Positions 42,501-51,227 of a DNA stretch of 64,000 nucleotides are shown here, one piece after another. Source of the stretch: Archangium gephyra (GTDB lineage Bacteria > Myxococcota > Myxococcia > Myxococcales > Myxococcaceae); assembly GCF_001027285.1 (NCBI RefSeq), contig NZ_CP011509.1, forward strand, positions 2,922,501 through 2,986,500, given 5' to 3'. Under the pieces are notes generated by a model. The model did not search any database, was not told the origin of the DNA, and saw only the letters and a list, made by a program, of their open reading frames with translations. The position numbers and the translations under genes are program-made. Each line of letters begins with the position of its first letter. Within the stretch, counting starts at the first letter, position 1.

Positions 42501-44926
42501 GCCACCTCCCGCCGGAGCAGTCCCTGCCCCAGGCCCCGGCTCCGGCCGCCGCCGCCGTGCCCCCTCCGGCCGCCGCGCCCGTGCAGGCCGCCGCCTGCTC
42601 CGTGCCCCGCGCGCCCGTGTCGAATGGTGTGAAGGCCGCGCCGGCCGTCAACGGGGCCACGGGCGCCAACGTCCTGCGGCCCGCCAACGGTGCCTCGGGT
42701 GCCCAGGTCTTCCAGCCCGCGCCCGCCCCCCGGCCCCAGCCCGTGCTCCCGGCCGCCCCCGAGGGCTCGCTCGAGCGGCTCTTGTCGCAGCAGCTGGAGA
42801 TCGTCTCCAAGCAACTCGACCTGCTCCGGGAGCGGGGCGCGCCGCCGCTCCCGCTCGTGGCGCCCACCCCCGTGGAGGTGGAGGTCCCCGCGCCTCCGCC
42901 TGAAGCCGCCGCACTGCCCGTCCCTCCGCCCGCGCCGGCTCCGCGTCCCGCCGCGCCGTCCGTGCATGCGCCCGTGGCCGTGTCCGGTGATGCCGGCAGC
43001 GAGCTGAACCAGCGGCAGCAGCAGCACCTGCGGACGTTCATGGAGCGGTTCGCCCGGCGGACGCGGGGCTCGAAGGAGTGGGCCCAGAAGCACCGGCCCG
43101 CGTTGGCGGACAACCGCGCCCTGGCCGGCTTCCGCATGCCCATCAAGGAGATCAGCTATCCCATCGTGGGCTCGCGCTACGAGGGCTCGCGCATCTGGGA
43201 TGTCGATGGCAATGAGTACGTCGACACGGCGATGGGCTTCGGGACGCACCTGTTCGGCCACGGGGCGCCGTTCATCCAGCAGGCCATCGCGAGTCAGGTG
43301 GAGCGCGGGTTCGGCGTGGGCCCCCAGCCGGAGCGCGCGGGACAGCTCGCCGAGCTGTTCGTGGAACTGACGGGCAACGAGCGCGTGACGTTCTGCCAGT
43401 CGGGCACGGAGTCCGTCATGACGGCGCTGCGCCTGGCGCGCACCGCGACCGGGCGGCAGAAGATCGCCCTCTTCAAGGGCTCGTTCCATGGCCACTTCGA
43501 TGGGGTGCTCGCACGGGGCAACGAGCAGGAGGCGGTGCCCGTGGCTCCGGGCGTCTCCCAGGGAGCGGTCCGGGACGTGGTGGTGCTCGACTACGGCGAG
43601 CAGAGCGCCATCGACTACCTGAAGCAGCACGTGCACGAGCTGGCCGCCGTGCTGGTGGAGCCAGTGCAGAGCCGCCGCCCGGAGCTGCAGCCGCGCGACT
43701 TCCTGCGGCAGGTGCGCGAGCTCACCCTGGCGTCGGGGACGGCGCTCATCTTCGATGAGATCATCACGGGCTTCCGGATCCACCCGGGAGGCGCGCAGGC
43801 CCACTTCGGCATCCAGGCGGACCTCGCGACGTACGGGAAGATTCCTGGCGGGGGCCTGCCGCTGGCGGCGGTGGCGGGCAAGCGGCGCTTCATGGACGGC
43901 ATCGACGGCGGCCAGTGGCGCTACGGGGACGACTCGTACCCGGAGGCCGAGCGGACGTTCTTCGCGGGCACCTTCAACAAGCCGCCCCTCTCGCTGGCGA
44001 CGGCGCTGGCGGTGCTCCAGCACCTGAAGGAGCAGGGGCCCCGGCTCCAGGAGGAGCTGAACGCCCGCACGGCCCGCCTGGCCGCGACGCTCAACGCCTT
44101 CTTCGAGGCGCAGCGCGTGCCGATGCAGGTCGTGCACTTCGGCTCGCTCTACCGCTTCGTGCTCAAGGGCAACCTGGACCTGTTCTTCTTCCACATGGTC
44201 GAGCGGGGCGTCTACGTGTGGGAGGGGCGCACGTGCTTCCTCTCCACGGCGCACAGCGAGGCGGACGTCGAGTTCATCATCCAGACGGTGAAGGACAGCG
44301 TGGCGGAGCTGCGCCAGGGAGGCTTCCTGCCCGGGCTTCCCCCCGAGGCCCCGCCTCCTGGTGGTGGCGGTGGCGCCTCGAAGGGCGAGCCGCGCGCCGC
44401 CAGTGCGCCGCCCCCCAGTGCTCCCGTCCAGGCCCGTGCGAACAACGGCGTCCAGGCGCCAGCGCAGCGGACGGAGTTATGGCGGCGGCTCAAGAGCACG
44501 TCCTCGGAGCGGACCGTCACGCGGGAGGGCACGCGCGACGGGGCGATGGACTTCAGCCTCTACTTCTTCGGCAAGTACGAGGCCGCGTACCGCGAAGACA
44601 AGTATGACCTGCTGCTGGAGAGCACGCGTTACGCCGACGCGCACGGCTTCTCCGCGGTCTGGGTGCCCGAGCGGCACTTCCACCCCTTCGGGGGTTCTCG
44701 CCCAACCCGTCCGTCGTCTGCGCGGCGCTGGCCCGGGAGACGAAGCACCTGCAGCTGCGCGCCGGCAGCGTCGTCGTGCCGCTGCATCACCCGCTGCGCG
44801 TGGTGGAGGAGTGGGCCGTGGTGGACAACCTGTCCAAGGGACGGGTGGGGCTGTCGTTCGCCTCCGGCTGGCACCCGGATGACTTCGTGTTCGCGCCGGA
44901 CTCCTTCGGCAACCACCGCGAGCTGA
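39548..44926 (+). CDS. Hybrid PKS-NRPS, 5' part: KS-AT-ACP-aminotransferase-start of monooxygenase (frameshifted)
   Basis: The frame starts at ATG 39548. Domains in order are: ketosynthase (DTACSSS with Cys175, EAHGTGT, NIGHLEAAAG); acyltransferase (GHSVGE with Ser626; HAFHSPLM indicates malonyl-CoA); ACP (GADSISL, Ser946); a Pro/Ala linker; and a GSA-type PLP aminotransferase (Lys1431 in ATYGKIPGGGLPL). There is no KR, DH or ER, so the beta-keto group is left for the aminotransferase, as in mycosubtilin MycA. A luciferase-like FMN monooxygenase begins near 44545 (SAVWVPERHFHPFGG) and loses frame in the G run 44690-44694. The last 77 codons to 44926 are out-of-frame read-through. The natural protein continues at 44695. 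Confidence 0.9.
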   Translation: MMNREPIAIIGLGCRFPGARDPRAFWKLLRDGVDAISQVPPDRWDIEAFYDPDPSAEGKMSTRWGGFLEQVEQFDPQFFGIAPREVTSMDPQQRLLLEVTWEALEDAGHAPERLAGSKTGVFVGMSSYDYYTLLCRNTRNIDAHVGTGNTNCIAANRISYLLDFQGPSLVVDTACSSSLVAVHLACKSLWSGDAALAVAGGVQLVLSPWVTVGYSKSGFMAPDGRCKAFDAQANGYVRSEGAGIVVLKPLSKALAEGDRIYALIRGGAVNQDGRSNGLTAPNPAAQEAVLRQAYEDARVPASQVQYIEAHGTGTKLGDPIEVKSLAAVVGQGRAEGDVCALGSVKTNIGHLEAAAGIAGLIKVALSLNHRQLPPSLHFKTPNPYIHFDKIPLRVQQSLGPWPEVKGPVLAGVSSFGFGGTNAHLVLEGAPAVAVDEELDAERPRHLLTVSARSEAALRALAGRYQEHLGEHPEQALGDLCYSANTGRSGFPHRLAVVAGSPAELRERLGGFASGQAVPGTAYAQVNRRKRPKVAFLFTGQGAQYTGMGRQLYETQPTFRDALDRCDKILRPLLGQRLLKVLYPEPGERSPLDETAYTQPALFALEYALAGLWMSWGVEPAAVLGHSVGELAAACVAGVFRLEDGLRLVAERARLMQALPRDGAMAALLAPASRVAAALEPYAGVLDIAAFNGPESTVISGRKEALDAVVATLEAEGVRSQPLRVSHAFHSPLMEPMLDGLERAAAELRTQAPRVPFISNVTGEALAVGQVPDAAYWRQHTRAPVRFLEGMRALHAQGCELFLEIGPKPLLTHLGSRCLPEVQAGWLPSLTEKRGEWDVMLDTLSALYVGGVEVDWKGFDRDYPRQRVSLPTYPFERKHYWFKEEAPQVIEQVSATAVSKPQAAEPAKPKRLESIVAAVRKMVAQLLKAAPSEVDTQASFLEMGADSISLIEAIRLIETDYKLKLSVRQLFEELTTIEALAAHIERHLPPEQSLPQAPAPAAAAVPPPAAAPVQAAACSVPRAPVSNGVKAAPAVNGATGANVLRPANGASGAQVFQPAPAPRPQPVLPAAPEGSLERLLSQQLEIVSKQLDLLRERGAPPLPLVAPTPVEVEVPAPPPEAAALPVPPPAPAPRPAAPSVHAPVAVSGDAGSELNQRQQQHLRTFMERFARRTRGSKEWAQKHRPALADNRALAGFRMPIKEISYPIVGSRYEGSRIWDVDGNEYVDTAMGFGTHLFGHGAPFIQQAIASQVERGFGVGPQPERAGQLAELFVELTGNERVTFCQSGTESVMTALRLARTATGRQKIALFKGSFHGHFDGVLARGNEQEAVPVAPGVSQGAVRDVVVLDYGEQSAIDYLKQHVHELAAVLVEPVQSRRPELQPRDFLRQVRELTLASGTALIFDEIITGFRIHPGGAQAHFGIQADLATYGKIPGGGLPLAAVAGKRRFMDGIDGGQWRYGDDSYPEAERTFFAGTFNKPPLSLATALAVLQHLKEQGPRLQEELNARTARLAATLNAFFEAQRVPMQVVHFGSLYRFVLKGNLDLFFFHMVERGVYVWEGRTCFLSTAHSEADVEFIIQTVKDSVAELRQGGFLPGLPPEAPPPGGGGGASKGEPRAASAPPPSAPVQARANNGVQAPAQRTELWRRLKSTSSERTVTREGTRDGAMDFSLYFFGKYEAAYREDKYDLLLESTRYADAHGFSAVWVPERHFHPFGGSRPTRPSSARRWPGRRSTCSCAPAASSCRCITRCAWWRSGPWWTTCPRDGWGCRSPPAGTRMTSCSRRTPSATTAS
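44690..44694 (+). other. One-base deletion in a G run breaking the megasynthase
   Basis: The run has five G residues; six would join HFHPFGG to FSPNPSV in one frame through the monooxygenase domain. Both flanking sequences are conserved and open, so the original gene clearly spanned the site. It may be a sequencing or assembly error, a real mutation, or slippage-based phase variation. Confidence 0.85.
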
Positions 44927-47900
44927 TGTTCGAGGGCATCGAGCAGATCCGCCACCTGTGGCGCGGCGGCTCCCTCCGGGCGCGCAATGGCGGCCAGAAG
45001 GAGATCGACGTCAGCAGCTTCCCGCTGCCCAGGCAGGCGGAGCTCCCCTTCTGGGTGACGATCGTCAACAACCCGGACACGTACATCCGCTCGGGACAGA
45101 TTGGCGCCAACGTGCTGACCAACCTGATGGGCCAGTCGCTCGAGGACCTCGAGCGCAACATCGCCCTCTACCGGCAGGCGCTGCGGGACAACGGGCATGA
45201 TCCGGCCTCCGGCAAGGTGACGTGCCTGATGCACACCTTCGTCGGGGAGGACCTGGAGACCGTGCGGCGCACGGCCCGGCAGCCCTTCTGCGACTACCTG
45301 GCGGCCCACGTCTCGCTCTTCCAGAACCTGGCGAAGAGCCAGGGCCTGAGCGTCAACGTGGACACGCTGACCCCGGACGACAAGCAATACATGTTGTCCA
45401 AGGCCTATGACCGGTACGTGCAGACGAGCGCGCTGATCGGCACGCCGGACACGTGCGCGAAGATCCTCGAGAACCTGAGGGCCATCGGCGTCGACGAGGT
45501 GGCCTGCTTCCTGGACTTCGGCGTGGAGGCCCGGTCCGTGATGGAGGCCATGCCCTCGCTGGTGAAGCTCAAGGACCGGTTCCGCCGGGACGGGGGCGGT
45601 GGCCCCGCTCCCAAGCCGGGACGGCGCGAGGACACGGCGGAGCCCTCCGGGGATGTCACGCTCGCGCTGACCGAGTCCCAGCAGGAGTTCCTCATCGTCG
45701 CGCAGATGACGGCGGATGACAGCTCCATGGGCGGGCACCAGGCCATCGCCCTGAAGCTCACGGGGCCGCTGCGGATGGAGGCGTTACAGACCGCCGTCCA
45801 GCAGGTGGTGGACCGGCACGAGGCGCTGCGCACCACCATCAGCGCGGAGGGGGACAGCCAGCGCGTCCACCGCTCCGTGAAGGTGGACGTGCCGCTGGTG
45901 GACTTCTCGCACGTGGAGGAGGGCGCCCGCGAGCGGGAGGTGCTCCGGTGGTTCGACGCGCAGAGCGAGAGCGGCTTCGACCTGGTGAACGGGCCGCTGT
46001 TCCGCGCGCAGGTGCTCCGGCTGCACCCCGAGCTGCACGTGCTGAGCCTGGCGACGCACCACATCTTCTGCGACGGGCAGTCCATGGCCGTCATCGTCGA
46101 GGAGCTCGCGGCGCTCTACTCGGCGGCGTGCCAGGGCGAGCGCCGGGAGCTGCCCGCGCCCATGCAGTTCCGCCACTTCGTCGAGCGGCAGAACCAGCAG
46201 CTCCAGGGGGAGGCCCTGGCCGGGCACGAGGCCTACTGGCTCGGGCGGTTCTCCGGGCAGATTCCGGTGTTGCAGCTCCCCTTCGACCGGCCGCGCCCGC
46301 CGGTCAAGTCGTTCCAGGCGAACCGGCTGACGGACAGGATTGGCGCGGAGCTGGCCTCGGCGCTGAAGAAGGTGGGCCAGCGCTACGGTGCCACGCCCTT
46401 CATGACGCTCTTCGCCGCGTACGTGTGCCTGCTGCACCGGATGTCCGGGCAGGGGGACATCATCGTCGGTGTCCCGTCCTCGGGCCGCACCGTGGAGGGC
46501 AGCGCGGGCATGGTGGGCCATTGCGCCAACCTGCTGCCCATCCGGACGAACGTCAGCGGCGAGCTGCGCTTCTCGGAGCAGCTGGCGGCCGTGAAGAGCG
46601 TGCTGCTCGACGGCTACGAGCACCAGGCGTACCGCTTCGCGACCCTCCTGGAGAAGCTGCGCATCCCGAGGGACCCGAGTGTGTCGCCCCTCGTCACGGT
46701 GGCCTTCAACCTGGATCGCCCCGTCTCCGCGCCCCGGATGTCCGGGCTGGAGACGGACTGGCTCCCCCGGCCCATCAGCTTCGCGGTGGCCGAGCTGGGC
46801 TTGAGCATCGTCGAGCTGCGCGGTGAGCTGAGCCTCGACTGGGACTACAACACGGACCTGTTCGACGCCGCGACGATCCGCCGGACGATGGGCCACTTCC
46901 GCCGCCTGCTGGAGGGCATCGCCGCGAACCCGGAGCAGCGGCTGGGCGAGCTGCCCCTGCTCTCCGAGGAGGAGCGCGGGTGCTTCGCGGAGTGGAACCG
47001 CACCACGGCTCCGGGCCACGGGCTGGCCTGTGTGCATCACCTGTTCGAGGCGCAGGTGCGGCGCACGCCCGGCGCGCCGGCGCTGAGCTTCGGCGGGGAG
47101 ACGCTGACCTATGGCGAGTTGAACGCGCGGGCCAATCAGGTCGCGCACCACCTGCGCTCGCTCGGGGTGGGGCGGGAGTCGCTCGTGGGCATCTGCGTCG
47201 AGCGCTCCGTGGAGATGGTCGTCGGGCTGCTGGGCATCCTCAAGTCCGGCGCGGCCTATGTGCCGTTGGATCCCTCCTTCCCCGCGGAGCGGCTGGCCTA
47301 CATGGTCGAGCACTCGCGGCTGTCCCTGCTGCTGGCGCAGGAGGGGACGGCGGGCGTGTTGCCCCGGAGCGGGGCGCGGGTGCTCCGGCTGGACGCGGAG
47401 CGCGAGGCCCTGGCGCGGCAGCCCACCTCGGACGTGGAGGGGGGCGCCACCGCAGAGGAGCTGGCGTATGTGATGTACACCTCGGGCTCGACGGGGACGC
47501 CCAAGGGAATCCAGGTGCTGCACGGGGCGGTGACCAACCTGCTCGAGTCGATGAGGGACCTGTTCTCTCCGTCGGAGCGGGACGTGCTGCTGGCGGTGAC
47601 GACGATGTCGTTCGACATCGCGGCGCTCGAGCTGTACCTGCCCTTGATGGTGGGCGCGCGGCTGGTGGTGGCGGACCGCGAGACGGTGTCGGACGGTGAG
47701 CGGTTGAAGCAGGAGTTGGAGCGCGTGCGCCCCACGCTGATGCAGGCGACGCCCGCGACGTGGCGGATGCTCATCGAGACCGGGTGGCGGGGTGACCCGG
47801 CGCTGACGCTCCTGTGCGGCGGCGAGGCGCTGCGCCGGGAGCTGGCCGAGCAGCTGCTCCCGCGGGGCAAGCAGGTGTGGAACCTGTACGGCCCCACGGA

Positions 47901-49773
47901 GACGACGATCTGGTCCTCCGCGTACCGGGTGGAGCCGGGGGCGCGGGGCGCGGGGCGCGAGGAGGCCGCGGAGCCGATTGGCCGGCCGATCGCGAACACG
48001 CGGCTGTACGTGCTGAATCCGCGGCTCCAGCAGGTGCCCGTGGGGGTCACCGGAGAGCTCTACATCGGTGGCCTGGGCGTGGCGCGGGGCTACCTGGGCC
48101 AGCCCGCGCTGACGACGGAGAAGTTCCTCCCGGATGCGTTCAGCGGCCAGCCGGGTGCGCGCCTCTACAAGACGGGGGACCTGGCCCGCTCCCTGCCGGA
48201 TGGCGCCATCGAGTACCTCGGCCGCACGGACTTCCAGGTGAAGATTCGCGGGTTCCGCGTCGAGCTGGGCGCCATCGAGGCCGCCCTGGCACAGCACCCG
48301 GCCGTCGCCAACGTCGCGGTCATCGCGCGCGAGGTGGCGCCCGGGGACACGCGCCTCTTCGGCTACGTCGTCTTCCAGCGTGAGCAGTCCGTGCCCACCG
48401 AGGCGCTCCACCGGTTCCTCAAGGACAAGCTGCCGGGCTACATGATTCCCGGCTCGCTCACCGCGCTGGAGTCACTGCCGTTGACGCCCAACGGCAAGGT
48501 GGACCGCAACGCGCTGAAGGCCCTGGCCGTGGGCCGGCCGGAGGAGCGGGTCCACGTGGCTCCCCGCAACCCGCTGGAGGCGGAGCTGGCGCGGCTGTGG
48601 GAGGAGGTCCTGGACGTCAGGCCCGTCGGAGTGACGGACAACTTCTTCCACCTCGGGGGCAACTCGCTGCTCGGCGTGCGCCTCATGACGAGGATCCGCC
48701 GCAACCTCGGGCAGGAGGTGCCGCTGTCGCTCCTCATCGAGGAGCCGACCATCCTCCACCTGGCCCAGTTCATCTACGAGAAGAGCCTCTGGACGCAGGC
48801 CACGGCGGCGCCGGGGAAGCCGTCACTCGTGAAGGTGCGTCCGGAGGGCAAGCGCCCCCCGTTGTTCTTCGCGGCGCAGCTTGGCGGCATCTACCCGTCC
48901 AACGTGGTGGTGGGCCTGCTGGAGATGGCGCGGCGGTTGGAGCCGGAGCAGCCCTTCTACGGCCTGCAGGCGCCCGCGCTCGCGCCGGAGCTGGTGGAGG
49001 CGGGGACGCGCGGCGGTGTGCTCTCCCTGGAGGGGTGGCGCTACGACTGGAAGAACTTCGAGCGCGTGGTGGCCGACTGTGTCCAGGCCATCCAGGAGCT
49101 CCAGCCCGAGGGGCCGTACTACCTGGGAGGCTTCTGCTCCGGCAGCCTGCTCGTGTTCGAGCTCGCCCGGCACCTGCTGGCGAAGAATCAGCGGGTCGCC
49201 CGGCTCGTGCTGTTGGATCCGCCCATCGGTGGCGATGCCGTCCCGCCCGGGCCGGCGCGGTATGACCCCGAGCTGGCGAACCTGGTGTGGTTCATCGGCC
49301 GGGACGTGGGTTGGGAGGCGGGATGGGATTTGAACGAGCTCTACCGGGAGCTGGAGCCCCTCGGCGCCGAGGAGCGCTGGACGTTGGCCCTGCGCAAGCT
49401 GAGGGAAGCCCGCGCGGTTCCGGCCAGCACGGATGAGAATGATCTGCGGCGGCTCTTCGGGGCGAAGCGGAACAACGAGGAGGTGATGAGCCGGATCCTC
49501 GAGCACTACCAGCCACCGAGCTACCCGCACCCGGTCACCATCCTGATCTCCGACCACACGCGCGAGGACTACACGGAGGAGGCACTCCAGGCGGCACTGG
49601 CGCGCGTGCGCCAGCACCTCACGGGGCAGCTGGAGGTCCATGTCGTCCCCGGAGACCACGGCAGCCTGTTCCACCCGCCGAATGTCCAGGTGCTGGTGGA
49701 GCACGTCAGCGGGTGTCTGGCCGGGAGCGGTCAGCCGGGCAGCGCGCCCCGGTTGCGCGTGGCGGGGACCTGA
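44695..49773 (+). CDS. Hybrid PKS-NRPS, 3' part: rest of monooxygenase-C-A-PCP-TE
   Basis: The frame resumes at 44695 with FSPNPSVVCAALARE, exactly continuing the monooxygenase. That domain ends near 45620 (GRVGLSFASGWHPDDF is inside). A condensation domain follows (HHIFCDG at 46056-46076), then adenylation (YTSGSTGTPKG, LYGPTETTIW, NGKVDR). The specificity residues I read are D-I-L-Q-L-G-L-I-W-K, the known glycine code. PCP has GGNSLL (Ser at 48664-48666). The thioesterase carries GGFCSGS with Cys at 49135-49137 where Ser is usual, and a His in GDHGSLFH. The module would add glycine to the 3-amino-2-hydroxyacyl chain and release it. No ribosome binding site serves an internal start, so without frame restoration this part is not made. 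Confidence 0.9.
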   Translation, partial: FSPNPSVVCAALARETKHLQLRAGSVVVPLHHPLRVVEEWAVVDNLSKGRVGLSFASGWHPDDFVFAPDSFGNHRELMFEGIEQIRHLWRGGSLRARNGGQKEIDVSSFPLPRQAELPFWVTIVNNPDTYIRSGQIGANVLTNLMGQSLEDLERNIALYRQALRDNGHDPASGKVTCLMHTFVGEDLETVRRTARQPFCDYLAAHVSLFQNLAKSQGLSVNVDTLTPDDKQYMLSKAYDRYVQTSALIGTPDTCAKILENLRAIGVDEVACFLDFGVEARSVMEAMPSLVKLKDRFRRDGGGGPAPKPGRREDTAEPSGDVTLALTESQQEFLIVAQMTADDSSMGGHQAIALKLTGPLRMEALQTAVQQVVDRHEALRTTISAEGDSQRVHRSVKVDVPLVDFSHVEEGAREREVLRWFDAQSESGFDLVNGPLFRAQVLRLHPELHVLSLATHHIFCDGQSMAVIVEELAALYSAACQGERRELPAPMQFRHFVERQNQQLQGEALAGHEAYWLGRFSGQIPVLQLPFDRPRPPVKSFQANRLTDRIGAELASALKKVGQRYGATPFMTLFAAYVCLLHRMSGQGDIIVGVPSSGRTVEGSAGMVGHCANLLPIRTNVSGELRFSEQLAAVKSVLLDGYEHQAYRFATLLEKLRIPRDPSVSPLVTVAFNLDRPVSAPRMSGLETDWLPRPISFAVAELGLSIVELRGELSLDWDYNTDLFDAATIRRTMGHFRRLLEGIAANPEQRLGELPLLSEEERGCFAEWNRTTAPGHGLACVHHLFEAQVRRTPGAPALSFGGETLTYGELNARANQVAHHLRSLGVGRESLVGICVERSVEMVVGLLGILKSGAAYVPLDPSFPAERLAYMVEHSRLSLLLAQEGTAGVLPRSGARVLRLDAEREALARQPTSDVEGGATAEELAYVMYTSGSTGTPKGIQVLHGAVTNLLESMRDLFSPSERDVLLAVTTMSFDIAALELYLPLMVGARLVVADRETVSDGERLKQELERVRPTLMQATPATWRMLIETGWRGDPALTLLCGGEALRRELAEQLLPRGKQVWNLYGPTETTIWSSAYRVEPGARGAGREEAAEPIGRPIANTRLYVLNPRLQQVPVGVTGELYIGGLGVARGYLGQPALTTEKFLPDAFSGQPGARLYKTGDLARSLPDGAIEYLGRTDFQVKIRGFRVELGAIEAALAQHPAVANVAVIAREVAPGDTRLFGYVVFQREQSVPTEALHRFLKDKLPGYMIPGSLTALESLPLTPNGKVDRNALKALAVGRPEERVHVAPRNPLEAELARLWEEVLDVRPVGVTDNFFHLGGNSLLGVRLMTRIRRNLGQEVPLSLLIEEPTILHLAQFIYEKSLWTQATAAPGKPSLVKVRPEGKRPPLFFAAQLGGIYPSNVVVGLLEMARRLEPEQPFYGLQAPALAPELVEAGTRGGVLSLEGWRYDWKNFERVVADCVQAIQELQPEGPYYLGGFCSGSLLVFELARHLLAKNQRVARLVLLDPPIGGDAVPPGPARYDPELANLVWFIGRDVGWEAGWDLNELYRELEPLGAEERWTLALRKLREARAVPASTDENDLRRLFGAKRNNEEVMSRILEHYQPPSYPHPVTILISDHTREDYTEEALQAALARVRQHLTGQLEVHVVPGDHGSLFHPPNVQVLVEHVSGCLAGSGQPGSAPRLRVAGT

Positions 49774-49964
49774 GCCCGCCTGGAGTGGGCCAGCTTACCT
49801 TTGGTGAGCCGGCGGTGCGGTCAGGGTTCGCGGACCCTCAGTGGTAGGCGGCCGGCTCGGGGAGGGGCAGGCCGGAGGCCACCGCCGGTGACTCCGGAGC
49901 CGAGGCGGGGAGCCGGAACGGTTTTCCTGCATCATTTTCCGTCTCCCCGGCTCATTCTCCATGC

Positions 49965-51227
49965 ATGGGACTTCTCAATGAGCTGACACACGGCCGGCGC
50001 GGCATCCGGCTGGCGCTCCCTGGCCGCTTCGAACTCCAGAGCGATGAGCAGAGCAATGCCATGTTGGTGGATGTCGGCCGCCAGGCAGGCCTGTTCCTGT
50101 TCCAGTTTCCGCTCCAGCTCGACCTCCGCCCCGAGCATGAAGGGCTGCTCTCGCGTGACATCGAGCGCCATGCCCGCGAGCTCTTCGACCTCCACTTCGT
50201 CCATCGACACGGTCAGCAGCCTCCGGGGGCTGACGCGGCGCGGCAGAAACCGCGCACGGCGGACCCGGACTGGTCGCCGGTCCTGAGCATCGAGCGTGTC
50301 CGGCTTGGCGCCTGCGAGGCCTTGTCCGTGGTGCACCGCAATGCGCTCGAGCACGGGCTGGAGCTCGTCATGGGCCACCTGCTCGTCCCCCTGAGCAGCG
50401 GCCTGCTCGAGTTCCGGGTGGTCGCGAGGAATAGAGGGCCTACCGGTGTGCGAGAGAGTGACATCCTCGCGCGCGCGATGATGGAAGAGAAAGTCAAGAC
50501 CAAGGCGGAGGTGGAGGCGCTGATGATGCGCCTGACGCCAGACGATCCCCGCCACGACTCCCGCTATCCCGAGCACCCCCTCACCGTGGTCCGGGACCTG
50601 CTGCGGATGCTCGCGGCGCCGGGGGTCATCGAGGTCTTCCAACCCGCGCCCGTGCCACCGGCTGGTGAAGTGGTGCTGCCGGGACTCGGCAGCGCCGTCA
50701 CACTTCCTCCGCGCTACGTGCAGACGGCGAACAGCGAGCCCACGTTCGCCCAGTTCAGCCGCGTGGCGTTCGCGGGCGGCGTCCCCGGCTCGGATGGGGT
50801 GCAACTGTTGTCCCTCCTGATGCTGGCGGTGGAGGGGAGCCCTGAAGGTCCTGAACGCCAGAAGATGTTCGCGGCCCAGGCGCGGGAGTTGGCCCAGAGC
50901 ACGGCGCGGGGAGCCACCGGCGTCCACCTCGAGGCCTGGACATCCTCCGGTAAAGGGGGCGGCGTGCAGGCGTTTGCCCACGCGGAATTCCAGCCTGGGG
51001 CACAAGGCGTTCCCAAGCAGAGCACCCTCGTGTGCCTCACGGATGCCGGGGACGTGGTGAAGGTCGTTCTCCTCAGGACCTCCGCCTGCATCCCCAGGGA
51101 AGAGCTGCTCGCGGACGTCGAGACGGTTACTCGGTCCTGGCGCCCCCTGGAGGGCACGGGTGTGCAGCCTCCGGCGCCGGTGACTCCTCCCCCCGCCCAG
51201 AAGAAGAAGAAGTGGTGGTGGTTCTGA
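49965..51227 (+). CDS. Hypothetical protein with KKKKWWWF C-terminus
   Basis: The 420-residue protein starts at ATG 49965. It has no signal peptide and looks soluble, with two similar-looking halves of mixed alpha/beta character. The first half is about residues 15-190 (FELQSDEQ, ADPDWSPVLSIERVRLG) and the second about 230-390 (VVLPGLGSAVTLPPRYVQ). A Pro-rich linker leads to the unusual end QKKKKWWWF, basic then aromatic, which could bind membranes or another protein. I do not recognise the family. It follows the megasynthase by 191 bases on the same strand, but nothing ties it to biosynthesis. Confidence 0.65.
   Translation: MGLLNELTHGRRGIRLALPGRFELQSDEQSNAMLVDVGRQAGLFLFQFPLQLDLRPEHEGLLSRDIERHARELFDLHFVHRHGQQPPGADAARQKPRTADPDWSPVLSIERVRLGACEALSVVHRNALEHGLELVMGHLLVPLSSGLLEFRVVARNRGPTGVRESDILARAMMEEKVKTKAEVEALMMRLTPDDPRHDSRYPEHPLTVVRDLLRMLAAPGVIEVFQPAPVPPAGEVVLPGLGSAVTLPPRYVQTANSEPTFAQFSRVAFAGGVPGSDGVQLLSLLMLAVEGSPEGPERQKMFAAQARELAQSTARGATGVHLEAWTSSGKGGGVQAFAHAEFQPGAQGVPKQSTLVCLTDAGDVVKVVLLRTSACIPREELLADVETVTRSWRPLEGTGVQPPAPVTPPPAQKKKKWWWF

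Noticed and set aside
44690-44694. Programmed ribosomal frameshifting as an explanation for the split megasynthase
   Set aside because: No slippery heptamer with a downstream structure is evident, and related megasynthases are uninterrupted; a lost G in a homopolymer is simpler.
44776-44926. A separate start at GTG 44776 for an independent C-A-PCP-TE protein
   Set aside because: The position lies inside the conserved monooxygenase core and has no ribosome binding site.
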